A stretch of DNA of 55,583 bases from Acanthaster planci. Lineage: Eukaryota > Echinodermata > Asteroidea > Valvatida > Acanthasteridae. A program made the translations under genes and the position numbers. Below are positions 1-12,900 of this stretch, in pieces (the first letter of the stretch is position 1; each line of letters opens with the position of its first letter). The stretch covers positions 1,586,337-1,641,919 of the forward strand of contig NW_019091382.1 in NCBI RefSeq assembly GCF_001949145.1, in the 5' to 3' direction. A model generated the notes under the pieces. That model was not told the DNA's origin, ran no database searches, and saw nothing but the letters and a program-made list of their open reading frames with translations.

Positions 1-994
1 GGGGACGATTTAAATTTCCATTTCTAACGCTTTCATCGACAGGCTCGTCCCACTAAAATTCATTTCACTGCCGAAATGACGCCATCCTCGTTCGCGCCGC
101 CGTCCCTCTTTTGAGCTGTTCATTTTCCAGTGGGGTTTTCTCTGAGCCTGCGAATTTTGTATGTTTTAAATAGCCGAAAGAAATGAAAGTCGTGTTTCTC
201 TTTGTATTATCAGAATCATATCTCAGTTTATGCTAAACGGGGTTGCACAAATGCAAAATAACAAAAACTTCATGGGCCCTAACTGTGATGACGGTTACTT
301 ATGTTAGTTGGTTGTTCCCAGCCGTCCAAAAAGCACAATAATTTAAGACTGTCCCACTGTCATTGAGCTATCTGTGCACTATGGAGGTAGGAAAAGATGT
401 GTGTACAGTGCCAAAGTCTCCAACAGTCTGTGAGGTATTCTGAGTACCCGCAAACATTTTTACATTTAGGCTTCCTACCCTTTTTCTTGACTTGGACTAG
501 TTAATGGTTTAAGGCCAGTAAAAAACAAAAGTTAGTTTCTTGGTTTTTTAAAGGAAAAAGCGGCTTGCAAGTGGTAGCTAGATTTTTTACAGAGGGAGTC
601 CAATTTTTTTTTTACCCTTGCTGATTTTTTTACCTAAATGAGCTTTCACACCACATTAAAATTTGCCTGGACAGCTTCATATTTTGCCTGAAATGAGATG
701 TCCCAAAACATTGAATTGAAGAAAAATTAATGGGACGTACAAAGCAAAAAAGATCCTTAATAACAAAAAAGTTTACAGTCAATATTGCTTGAGAAAAGTA
801 CAGTATAATTCATCATGCATCTTCCACAATGGAAACCTCGTTATTTGCATTTGGACCTTTGCTTTATAGGTGTGACAGGAATGGAAAATCAAATTTAACT
901 GTTTCTCCTTGTCCTGCTTGCTATGATTTGAGAGCTCTAGATACTGTACATGCATGCCAATCAATCAAATTCTCAACTGATGTCCCATTTTCAG
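1..994. other. 5' flank or first intron of the PR-domain gene, no confident exon
   Basis: The first identified exon begins after a pyrimidine-rich acceptor ending at 994 and needs one base from an earlier exon. The frame is open leftward to 829, but that stretch shows no recognisable motif and ends in acceptor-like sequence, so it is treated as intron. ATG GAG followed by a GTAGG donor near 374-386 was considered as a first exon, but its phase does not fit. Nothing else is supported. Confidence 0.5.
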
Positions 995-3900
995 ATGCAT
1001 CGGTCACTGTTGCCACAAAGCAGGCTCTCCAGAAGGGCCACCGTTTTGGACCCTACAAAGGCAGATTGAGGGCGGCAGACATTGATGACGATGTCCCATT
1101 TGGAGCATGGAAGGTCAGGGACAAGAATGAATCTTGAGATACTTCGGTGTCTTAAACAGCTTTAATGACAGGCACCATCCTCCCACCTTGACAATCAATG
1201 CCACACGTAAACTACATCTCACCCCCACCCAAACTGCCCGACCCCACCCTACCCCATTCCACAGTTACTCTAACCACCCTCACTGCACCCCACCCTTCCC
1301 CTAAACCACGTCTTACACCCTTGCCCCACCCCACCCCACCACACCCCTTCAAAAGAAAACAGAAAGAAGCAAACAGTAGGAGCCTCTGACATCCATGTGA
1401 ATAGTCCTGTAGGCCATAACTCAATTTTTTGAGGAACAAACTGGAAAAATGCCACGTTGAATCAGGTTTGACAAAATATGTGAACCACACATCCACCAGC
1501 AATAACGTGTAAAACCTTAACCCCTTGACGACGGGAATTTCTTCCCGAAAGCTGACTTCAAGAATTCCAGCCTCGCTTGGCCACAAAGGCCACCTGCCAA
1601 TCTGCAAATTCTCGGTTTGTGGCCCTGCGTGCCCTGCACGCTTTGAATTACATGGTGAAAAGGCTGATTGTTCGGTGGTATGCGGCTCTACTCAAGCTTC
1701 CACATTCCCGTTGCCTCTTTTTAAAGTGGAAACTATTGTGAAGCTGGTGATTATGATGCAAATTAGGCCTTTTCATTTCTTGGCAACACACAAAAGCCAA
1801 TCACCATATATACAAGAGCCAGGGTCTGCCTTCTTTCACCGTGTTCGCTCGAGCGTGGGCCGAGAATAATGGTTGAAAAGCGGGCTGAGGATCTTAATTT
1901 TTACGGCGGCTCTATCCGCGTCCCAGCACGAAGGGGTTAAAAGTCTACCAATACCAACTCCCTCAAAAGAGAGGGAAACAATTCAGGACATTTGATTTCA
2001 AGTTAAATGTCATAAATGATTCAGTGATGTGTATATGTAATTATGTATGTTGAAAAACAGACTCTAAACGTGGTGTACATTTTGTTTATAGGGCTTTGGC
2101 TCTCTTTTTCTCATTTTTTATCTGAATTCTTCTTATTTTGGGGGGGTTCAGCTTTCCTTTTTTCAATTCAATATCAATTTTTATAGTTTTTTTGATTTTT
2201 TTTTTCCTGATGAAAAAAGACCTGGCTGACTCTGTTCCACTTCACCCATAATAAATCAAACTACATGTACATGCATGTAACGTTGACTATGAATATTCAT
2301 AACTGCAGATCTACCCGAAAGATGAGAATGACAAGACCTACATCCTGTCCAGTCAGGACCCCACCCTCCCTCGCTGGCTGCACTGCATCAAGATCACCAA
2401 GGAGGAGGCTGAGTGTAACATCACCCTGGTCCAAGTCGGCTTCAAATTTTACTTTGAGGTAAACGTTTTGCACAGAGTGCTTAAACAGTACAGCACATTG
2501 CCAGATTGAACCAGGCGCCGAAGGTGGGATAATATTTGCCTGGAATAGACAATTCAAAAATATACAGGACAAAAGTTTAGAATCGAAAGTCTGGCACCAC
2601 AAACACACGTATTGACTTTCAAGAGCCGCTTTCGAGATACGTTTCACTGTTGTTAATGATATTAATTATTGATGCCGGTGACTCTTCAGAAGTGCCCGAG
2701 GCAGAAATCTGAAGAGAAGAGACAGTGAGAAGCAGTTTCAGTTTATTTAAGAGGTGGGAGGGAAACCCAGAGGAATATTCTGGGTAACATCCACAGAATC
2801 AGGAAGGGACTGAAAACTCAATCCACATGTGGTGTGAGAAGGGATTGGAACCCGGGCTGCACAGGTGAAGGGCAAGGAAAGAACCACCACACTAACCTGA
2901 CTCCCCTCATCTTGTGCAACATCCTGAGGAGTGGGCATCCCTCTCCATCCACACCCCCTATCCACAACTGGATCTAATCCACCAATTCATCAACACTCAG
3001 CCCTACATGATCCACTTAATCCAGCACTAAACACATACGATGTAATTGTCTTTCTTTCGTGTACAATCTACTGTCTGTCTTGCTGGTCTGGTTCTTGTTT
3101 AACTAAGGCATTTCTGTATAAGACTTTGTCTTCTGAATATGCATGGTATCTGGCCCCTTTTTTCAATGTCTTATGGTAATTTTCACTCTTGTAGTCTTTC
3201 ATTTATTGACCTTGTGTATAATTTGATATGTACATTGCAATATGGAAATAAATGTCGAGTCCAAAAAAGAAATGCACCAGGCAAGCAATTAAAAACAAGT
3301 CTGGATTCACTTGCAATGTGTTGACAGATGACCAAAGATGTCTTGGAAGGCGTCGAGTACGCTCTCAGAGGACGGCGTTCTGAAAGACCAACGGAGGACA
3401 CCGACGAGCCAGCATGCCAACCCCCTCCCCCTGGCAAGAGACGAGGCAGGAAGCCCAGGAAAGAGTACACACCAGAGGAGCTGCAAGCCCTGGAAGAGCG
3501 GAAAAAGAAAGAGGTTTGAATGACACATGGTTGATAGGGCTGAGTCAATTCAAATTATTCACTATTTGAATATTCGACCTTCACTTTGATCGAATTGCTG
3601 AATATTCAGTCGTACCGACCGGCGGATTGTTGATGAACACATCCACATACAAAATCAGTTGCAATAACACACACAGTTGTACATTGTGATCAATATAATA
3701 GCTTCTCACATCTAGGAGTATCTCCCGCCACGATTTAGTGGGATTTAAGAGATAAACAAGACTCCTTGCCCTGTTGAAAACTTTTATTCCTTTTAAATTG
3801 TTTAATGAATAATCTACTTTTTAAATCGTAAGATTTCTGTCGCCTTTCATTTGAATCCACTTGATACAGGCCTCCATGGTGCAATTTTTCTCATTTAAAG

Positions 3901-6900
3901 CAAAAGAAAATTTTCCCTTCCTTTTCATGAATTTTGCATTTGAATATTCAAATTCAAAAAACAATATTCAAATATTCGACAATCGATCAAGTATTCGGTT
4001 ATTCGGCACAGCCCTAATGGTTGAAGGATAACAGTTAAAGTTTAATGGTACTGTTGACAGATTAGAAATCACTTGTCCACGGAATGCAGAGAATGTGGAA
4101 TCATGCACTTACTGCGGGTAGACTCAATGGCGTCGGAACGATATTTAAAGTGGGGTGGGGGCAGTTGTGAGACCATCTGGCATCAACGTCTAATAGGCTA
4201 ATCCATAGCAGTTTACATAGCCTGCCTTGGGTTCTGATATAATAGTCAAGTAAAACACTGCTCAACTTTTTTGTTCTTGCAAATTTTGGCGCATTGCTGT
4301 ATTGATCTGTGCTGTTACGTCAGAAATTGATTTTAAACTTTTGTTGCTTTCCTGAATTGGGCACCGTCAGGGCCCACAATACTTGTGTAGACGTGTCTAA
4401 GATGAACCCTCCGAATGATTTACCGTACAAACTTGAACCTGCAGTGATAGTGTCTTCCCTTGGAAGATGACTACACTACCGGTAACCGGCTATGCATTAA
4501 TTTCAACTTGGATTTTTCTAAAAGAGTTTGTGCTCTTTATACTTGTGGTTCGGGCTCTCAGGATGTGCACATTCTTTCATACTCAATTTGAAAGTGGCGT
4601 TCCCCTTTTTGGTTCTGCAGTTAGAAGAGCGTATTCGCAGGACATCCACCCGTGACCGCAGCCGGCGTTGTGTGGAGTGCGGGGAGAAATTCACCTCGGG
4701 GGTTCTTTTCATGAGGCACAGGGGGAAGTGTGGGGTCCTGAAAGAGGAAGACCTACTGACGGAATCCTCTGATGGTGAGACTGATATCCCTTCCTTAACC
4801 CTCCTATGCTGAAGTCACTCTTTGGGTCACTTGGTAAACACCTCAAAGAAGCACAGCTGTGTCATGTTGTGCACTGCACCAACATGAAGAGAGTGACCTT
4901 GGGCACTGGTGCATATTTGTGCTGTGAAACTGAAGGAGGGTTAAGCAATGCATACATGGACTAAGATCTGCCTGAGGAGTTACGTTTTGCAAAACGAGGG
5001 CCAACAAAATCGGCGGTCTCATGTTTGTGAATGGATGGATCCATTTTGAGTGTATCTAAAGGATATATTCTAAAACTCCATGGATGTAGATATATATTTG
5101 TTCCTCTAAACTTATAAATATTGAAGCTGGAGCATTTTTAAGGTTTTTGGTGTCAAGACATCAGGAACTGTTGGTGGAAACAGATGTCTGCACAGCCACA
5201 ATCATCAGTAGCATTAGGCATACCTGTTTTGGCATCTCATGTTATGAACACCACTTCCCAAAACAACCATGTAAAACCATGTGGTGAGGTTGCACATGAA
5301 ACAGTCATCTGGCTTTACGTTAAACTGAAAGAGTTTTAAGTTTTGTAACTCCCAATTTTGCAAAGAGTTATTCCATTTTGCTCTGTCGTTTGTAATGGTG
5401 TCTTTGTAACTGGGTCATTCCATGAGGTTGGGGCACAATTTGTGACGGTGTCCATTGTTACATGGGTCCCGTGAAAAAATGAACAGCTATTTCCCTGCCT
5501 GTGGATTCCAAATTAACATTGCTATACATGTACATCTTGCAAAGCTGAATACAGAGGTGTGTGTTATTTGTACAGAGTAAATGACCTACTGTGCAGGTCA
5601 TGACAAGTGGTAAAAGTTTTGGATGTAACAAGGACACCGTCACAAATTATGCCACAACCTCATGGAATGACCCATCTGAAAGGGTTACAATTATTGTAAC
5701 TGTGCCCATAATCATCCTCAGCATTGTTTCCTGCATAATACGGTGCACTTTTTTGTCAATGTTCGTCATCACTCGTGGGCGAGAAAATCGGTTATCAGAG
5801 TACAGGAAACACATGAAACAAGCCAAGTGACTTTATAGGGAAACTGGCAAGAATCTTTTTCAGGTCAAATGGGACAAACGTCTGTCAGTCTGACATGGTA
5901 CCGCTTGCGTTGTCACAGGTGATGAGAATACCGATGATGAACAGGAAAAGGAGCCAGACAACGAGGAAGGAAAGGATGAAGAGAACGGAGACAGCATGGA
6001 TGTGCCGGAGGAAGAAGATGGGGCAGAAGGTGGAGAGGGCGAGGACGAGGAGAATATCACCCAGTTGGGAGAAGCCGTGGATCATCTCATCGCTGGGATG
6101 GAAGCCGATGAAGGAGAGGATGGCGATCCCAGCGTCTTGGCTGAAAGCGGCCAGCAGGATGCGCCAGTCATCCCAAACCCTCTCCTGAGAGAGATCGGTG
6201 ATGCTCCAGTGCCATTAGCCGTTACTGTAGCATCTCCTCTGCCTGTCAAGCGACCCCGCGGCCGTCCACGCAAAGACGGGCGGCCGCCCATCCAGCGCAA
6301 GAAGCGTGGCCGGCGGAAGCGCCGCAAGCGGCGCCGGCGCTTTGACGACGATGACGATGAAGACCACCAGCCCATTATCAAACAGGTCAAGGACGAGTGC
6401 CTCCCAAGCCAGCCTGACCCGGAGCGGTTCCCCTTCACCTGCGAGACCTGCCAGAAGGTCTTCCCCACCAAGAGCTGGTTCGACTTCCACCTGGAGCAGC
6501 ACGCCCAGCCCTCTCTAACCTACCTCGTCTGCAACCTGTGCGACATGGCCTTCCGCTACCTGACGGAGCACACGTGGCACATGGAGGAAATTCACCAGCT
6601 GGGCAGGAGAGATCAGGTGTTGTCTGAGAAATTCCGGTGTGACACCTGCAAGAAGGCCTTCCGCTCACCCATCCACTTGGAAAGGCACAGACGACGAGCA
6701 GCTGCTGAGGGTAATTACTCCTAATTATCCTCCTCAACCCCAATGCTGCTAACTGCAGCACAGCGCTACAAATCCCTGGAGCCATGCCACTCTGGGCAGC
6801 TACATGTAGCAGCAGTGTAACAATTATGAGATGGCGCGAGCCACCCCATTGAATGTTGCTAACACTATTATTCAATTGCTAGTTTCATCATGTACCAACC

Positions 6901-9900
6901 CTACTAACTATCTTCAGATTGTTAGTCCTAGCTGGAATGACGAGGCATTTAATAATGTGTACATATGATGTGCACAGTTATTTGGACAATAGCATGCAGG
7001 GAGTCTGTGGTAAGGGCATTTGCACCCTTGTAAGCCTATAGATGCAAAATTTTGCAGAACTGACTTTTAACTGAATGGGCACAAAGGCAGTTGTGTCTTT
7101 ACCTGAGAGAGTAACAGACGATGGCGCTCATTATCCTTTAACATTAACGCTCCCCAGTTTGGTTATCAAGAGTATACATGTACACACTCTGTCTATGCAC
7201 AACGATGGTCTCTATTTTTAATTTTCCCCTGACAGAGCCCTTGCCTAAGGGGCCGGTCCAAATCAAGTGCAAATTCTGTGAGAAGAGTTTCTCCATAGAG
7301 CTCGGCCTGGAGAACCACACCGAGAAGTTCCATCCGGAGCACCAGCGATACCAGTGCACGGAGAACGACTGCCTGGTCACCTTCGCCACAAAAGGTAAAG
7401 GCGACATACGTGTAACACCTTGACAGTGAGGGGGGTGGTAGGGAGCCAGATGTACACAAACCTAATGCTGCCGTGTTAGGAAAGAAGAGACTCCAGGAAC
7501 AATAGACGGGGAGAAAATGGCGATTCTGTGGAAAGTAGCTTTTTGCACTTGGGGGGGAAAACGTAATTCAGATTTTAGTGCGATAAATACAAAAACAATG
7601 TTTGCAACAAACTTCAGCAGCCTACATTTTGTAGTGTACAGCAGTGTTAGTGGTCTGAGACTTAAGACTGCCACGAGACCCCACAAAACCAACACAAGAC
7701 CTCCAGCCTGAATGCAGTTCACAAGCTATTCACATGAACTGCAAGAAAAGTATTCCTTTGTCACTGTCTATCCAGTTACTTGTGACTGGTCTGGTGACAG
7801 TCATGTGACTGGTCTTGTGACTGCTCTTGTTTATAATGGTATTATCTACAGCACTGATTTGCAGTCCATGCATCCCTGTTCATCAGACAAATCCTTTGAT
7901 TCAAGGTACAGTATTAGATCCAAACTCTTGAGCAGCATCTTTACCATAGCAAACTCTCAATTTGTCATGCCATTAGCATCTAACAGAACAATGTTGAGGC
8001 CAAGTGTCACCTCATGCAAGTTGTAGGTGACTTTAAAGCGAATTAACGCTAACCCCCTAGGTTGTATATAAAATCATATTGAAATCGGAGGATTGGGGAA
8101 TGTTAGTACGAGGGAAATAGCTTTTTGTTTTAAAGTTACCAATTGTAGTGTGTTCGAATGGAAGTGTAAACTCTACATTTGTGGGTTTTCACTTCAGGGT
8201 GAATTGAGAAGAACTTAGAAATATGATCAACTGTGCTTGGTATATGAAATCTAATTAAGTATTCCTTCATTTGCATACGGAGTTGGTGACCGAGCAGTTC
8301 TTAACATGATCACTGTTTCTTTGTTCCACAGAGGGAAGAGCCGAGCATCTTGAGACTGATCACATGACCGACTCGCGGCAGATCTACAAGTGTCCGGTGG
8401 ACCAGTGCTACAAGGCCTACACGACGATGGCCGCCCTGAACTACCACTACGAGCTGAGGCACACAGGGGCCAGGTGACTTTGAGGGCCAAGCTCATGTCA
8501 GTTTCTGAATTGGGCATTGCCTGCTGGCAAAGGGTTCAACACGTGCAGTTTGAAGGGAGGACTTCACAAGCTTACCTACTTACCTATGGTTCAAAGCAGT
8601 GATCACCAGCAGGGGCCAATTTCATAGAGCTGCTTAAGCGCAGACTTTTTTTAAGCTTGAAAAATACCTTGATAAATCAGATAACCAGCCAGAACTTCAT
8701 GTAATGTATATTGTTTTGGAATGGTATTTAGTTTTTTTCATGAAAATCACATCGATTTTGAGCTGATAACCGTTGTTTCTTACGCAAGGTTTTTTTCATG
8801 CTTAAGCACATTTTGTGAAAAAACTTCCATTGGAAGTGTATTTTGATGTCATGCCACCCTGATCACACACAATTCACATTGAGGTCCGTGTACAAGACGT
8901 AAGTGGGTGCGTGTGTTTGCGTTCATGCGGTGTATGTTCTGATTGTCAAATAGTGATGAAGTAACTCGCTCTTTGATAGTTTTTATCTGGCCTTGCTACT
9001 CTCCCGACTGACCACGATGCCCTCTACAATTTTGCTTAATTCAAGGCCAAAGTGACCTTGCCCTAAAACTGACCAAATTCAAGGCTGTTTAATAAATGCG
9101 TTCACTCAGTTTTAACTACTATGACTTCAGAGTTTGTGCCATGGTTACATGTAGGTCGGCTAGGATGTCAGAAAAATTAGCCACTGTACACTGTAGTTAT
9201 TGTGTTCAAGAGAGGGGCTATCAAAGCAAAGTGGCCTGCTCATGGCCTCTCAGCAATAAGCAAGAACTGTTGTTCTCTACGTAGGTTTATTAATGCTTGC
9301 TTTGGTTTGGCGTCCTGTTTGCCTTACAGTCGGCCCTTCCAGTGTGAAATTTGCGGGAAGCGGTGGGTCAAGATCGGCAAGCTTAGAGAACACTTGAAGA
9401 CACACAGCACGGAGAAGAACGAGCTGTGCGACATCTGCGGCCGAGCGTACAAGTCACGGCCGGAGCTCAAAGATCATCGCATTGAGGCGCACACTGAAGG
9501 TAAAGCTCTAATAAACACATCCACAGAGCAGATTTCAATTGGTCATATTGTTAGACTGAATCACACGTTTGCGCTCCCAAGATTTCAGATTTAGCTGAAC
9601 AATGAAAGTAGAGTCAAGTGTGATTGCACCTTTCTACTGCACCGGTGTAACCAGAATAGTTTCGTTGCATTTTATCATTTGAGCTTTGTCGCCGTATGTT
9701 TCCCTGCACAGGAGATTAAATGGTGGTATGGTAAATGTAAATGTTGAAGGTCAAAGGTTAAAATCCTGTCGGTGTCATTTTTCAGTGTAAAATTAATTCC
9801 TTCATGTAGTACACCAAGCCATTGTGAAAAATGTTCACCGTGCCTGAGGATTTTTTTGAGAGTTTAGCATTATCAGCAAAAACCTATTCCTTCAAAACTC

Positions 9901-12900
9901 TAGAGAAAATACTGCATGCATCACCTGTGACAGGTGACTTGGACAAGTCATGACACCTTATTGGTCAGAATGTAATGCCCGCGTACCTCTTGCATGCAAA
10001 CAGGACAGCTTTGCAGCAATGACTACTAATTCTTTTCACTGGATTTGTGTATAGCATGGCATGAAACCATCAACTCAGCCCTGTTTTGTTTCTTCTTTCA
10101 ATCAGGAGGGAAGATAAAGCTCCAGTGCCGCTTCTGCCCGGCTCACTTCAGTCGGCGGAGCTCCCGCTCGTACCACGAGAAGCGCCACAAGAACGATTTC
10201 CCCTACGCCTGCCCCAAGCCCGGATGCAACAAACGCTTCATCGCCGTCATTGACTTCAAGCGCCATCTGATCTTTCACACAGGTACAGTGACCCGGTCAA
10301 GTGGGTTTAGGGAGAGGGAAGGGCAAAGGAAAGCAAGAGCAGAAGAGAATCATCGGAAGATAACTTAGCCTCCTGACCTCTGTCTATTCCTGATAATGAT
10401 TTCGTTGTCCTATAACTTAGATGTTGACTGTACTCAAGTTTCAGCTAAAATGATAGACTCGATAAAGATGGCATTCAGAGGCTTCAGTAGTATCTCTGTG
10501 CAGTAAGCCAATTTGGCATACTATTGAAACATGGTTAGTAAATTGAAGAAAGATTAAGGACAAGCAACTGATGTCACTCTAGCTGGAATTGCTCTACAGT
10601 CACCTTGATGTAGGCTCCCATCCCAAATGACCCGCAGCATGCTTCATCTTGTGCATGCACAGCCGGTTTACCCGAATGGTCCACTGGTTAGTTTCCCTAT
10701 GCATTCACTTACAATTAATTTGGCTTATGTAACCTGCTGCAACATGGACAAGCTGTCCTGCTAAATTCGAGACTGACATACGTTATACGTGCAGGTGCCA
10801 AGCTCTACCGCTGCCGCTTCTGCGGCAACTGCTTCACTCGCAGCGACTACCTCAAGAGCCACGAGAAGAAGCACCATCTGCGAGGGGAGAAACTGATCCC
10901 AGGCCCGGCCATCGAGGAGACAGTCACTATAAAGGTAGAGGAGAAAGTGAAGGGTGCCGCCGGGGCACAACCAGGGGGACAGATTGGAGATAAAGACAAG
11001 GAGCAAGTAGGAAGACAACCAGAGGTGCAATCAGTGAAAAGAGACACAGCAGGGAAGGCAGCTAGTACAAGCAGAGTGAAAATAGGGGACAAAGTTAGCA
11101 AGCTAGGGGTCCAAGAAGGATATAACTAGACTAGAGCTGCAACTTTGAGAAACTACAGACCCATGTTGAAAACCTGCATAAGATAGAACTGGGCTACTCC
11201 AGGGGGTACGAATGGAACTCCTGGTGTTGAATATACAGCAACCAAAAATAAATTACCATCTATGCACATCCCATATCTGCCATTCATGCCAAAGTAGATA
11301 TGGCGGGAGTCTCCATCATCACCTTCTCATACGGTATTGCAACGTTCATCTCAACAGTTGAAATTTTAGACAGCCATAATGTGCCAAGGATGTGGTTGTT
11401 GCGCTTAAATTTTTTTTATACACCTGCAGGTTCCCTGGCCAATGGAGAAAGGGGTCAAAGTTCACGGTCAGAACGTGGTGGTGATCATCGAGCCAGACCC
11501 AGCGTTGGCGGAGGGGCGTCTGACTGAGGAAGCCATTTCAGCCTTGGAGTCGCTACATGTAAGGACAACTGTAGAATTGGTTTGACGATCTTGAAAGTTT
11601 ATAAACAACTTTTTGGAGGGGTCCTTTGAAAGAATTATCGGATCTGCGACCCCTGAGTTTCATACTTGGTCACACAAGTTGGTGTTGGCTCTGTAATATT
11701 GACACTTTGCAGCCATATTTTAGAACACAAACAGCCTTCATATATGTCAATAAAGCACCCTTTCGCGGGTGTGCATTGACCCAGTACTGTCTGGAAGGTA
11801 CATCTCTCATGCCCTTGTCAATTCACAGGAAGGGGAGGGGAACCAGGCACCTGTACAGCTGACGACTGATTCGTCGGGTCAACATATCATCACCTCCATC
11901 ACAGAGGTAGCCACGCCCAGCACAGACATCCTTCATCAGGCTGCTGCAGAGGTAGGTTAAAAGAAAATCCTTTCCCCCAGTGTTGGAGGAAGGGCTGGTT
12001 CTCTAAATATGCTCAGCCTGGGAAAGCTAAGACCATGCCCCAAACGGGCCTCCAGAGCTCTGGCTACATTTGTTATCAGCACCTCTCCAGTTATTTCCAA
12101 TGGAGAAAAGACCTAGACCTACATGTAGCTCTGGCCATCAGATTTAGATGCAGCCTTAGCTTAGCAAGAACAAGTTACCATTTAAAATGCTACGTGATTC
12201 ATTGTTTGTGACTGGTTCCATTACCCCTGTAGTGTTTTCTTCCAATCAGCTGTGTGAATTGGGCCCTGATGATGTTTCAAGCTCAGCCTTGGGTACCATG
12301 GCTGATTGCTTTAGGAATATTGAATACAATGGTTTTTATCGACATGCATTTGTCTCCCATCACGCAGGCAATGCAGGAGACACCAGAGCAGCCTATACAG
12401 CTCCTGCAGTTCCAGGCTAACTCCCAGCAGGCCATCGACTACGTCCAGGGCAACTCGGCCAGTGCAGCCATTCAGGAGGCCGTCTTCCAGGCCATGAGCT
12501 CCCAGCAGCAGCAGCAACAACAGCAGCAGACGCAGGCTGTGCTGGATGGAGGTGCCGGTGCTGGTGCCGATGCCACGCACCAGATCCTGCTGCAGACAGG
12601 CGAGGGGGAGGGAGAAGAGACGGCCGCCGCGGCGTTCCTGCAGCAGGCGCTGGGCGGCCAGACCCAGATCCTGCAGACGGCCAACAGTGAGCAGGCTGCC
12701 CTGATGCTGCAGCAGCTCGCTGCCAACGGCGCCCAGGTGGTGTTCCAGCCAGCGTCCGACACCATCAGCAATGGCACCACCACCATGCAGGCCACACTTG
12801 AAAGCAAGAATGGAGAGACCAGCATTGTCATGGTCAACCTGGGCCCCGACATGATGACAGAGGTCAACGGGTCAACAACCTCAACCATCTCCATCCCTGT

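Larger units (their letters stand above)
4660..10875 (+). other. Zinc-finger array of the PR-domain protein (about 12 fingers over seven exons)
   Basis: The first finger (from about 4668) is C-x2-C-x12-H-x3-C, a C2HC type just after the PR region, a position where other PRDM proteins also place a separate finger. Exon 5 carries two classical C2H2 fingers and a third with both cysteines and one histidine but no obvious final histidine. Downstream are fingers with C-x2-C-x12-H-x3/4-H or C-x4-C-x12-H-x3/4-H spacing, including YQC-x4-C split across exons 6 and 7. The last is YRCRFC...H-x3-HH in exon 10. Most linkers are not the TGEKP type, so the fingers may act as separate small groups rather than one continuous DNA reader. 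Confidence 0.8.
1114..12367 (+). other. Introns of the PR-domain gene
   Basis: Twelve introns separate the exons listed for the gene. Four carry the repeats annotated separately (1517-1940, 2747-2905, 3535-4016, 5406-5688) and a possible one lies at 8612-8830. Elsewhere (6711-7235, 7395-8331, 9500-10105, 10283-10794, 11559-11828, 11952-12367) only AT-rich intron sequence without coding or RNA-gene signal was seen. Intron 10935-11429 is open in frame for its first 64 codons; see findings. Confidence 0.7.

Noticed and set aside
379-386. ATG-GAG exon followed by a GTAGG donor as start of the zinc-finger gene
   Set aside because: Joining it to the exon at 995 gives the wrong phase; there is no other support.
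1198-1607. Pro-rich (+) and Gly/Trp-rich (-) frames
   Set aside because: They reflect a C-rich low-complexity tract (CCCCACCC) within an intron rather than a protein.
5458-5830. Open frames on both strands over the foldback element
   Set aside because: They fall inside or beside inverted repeats in an intron and show no domain; they are chance frames.
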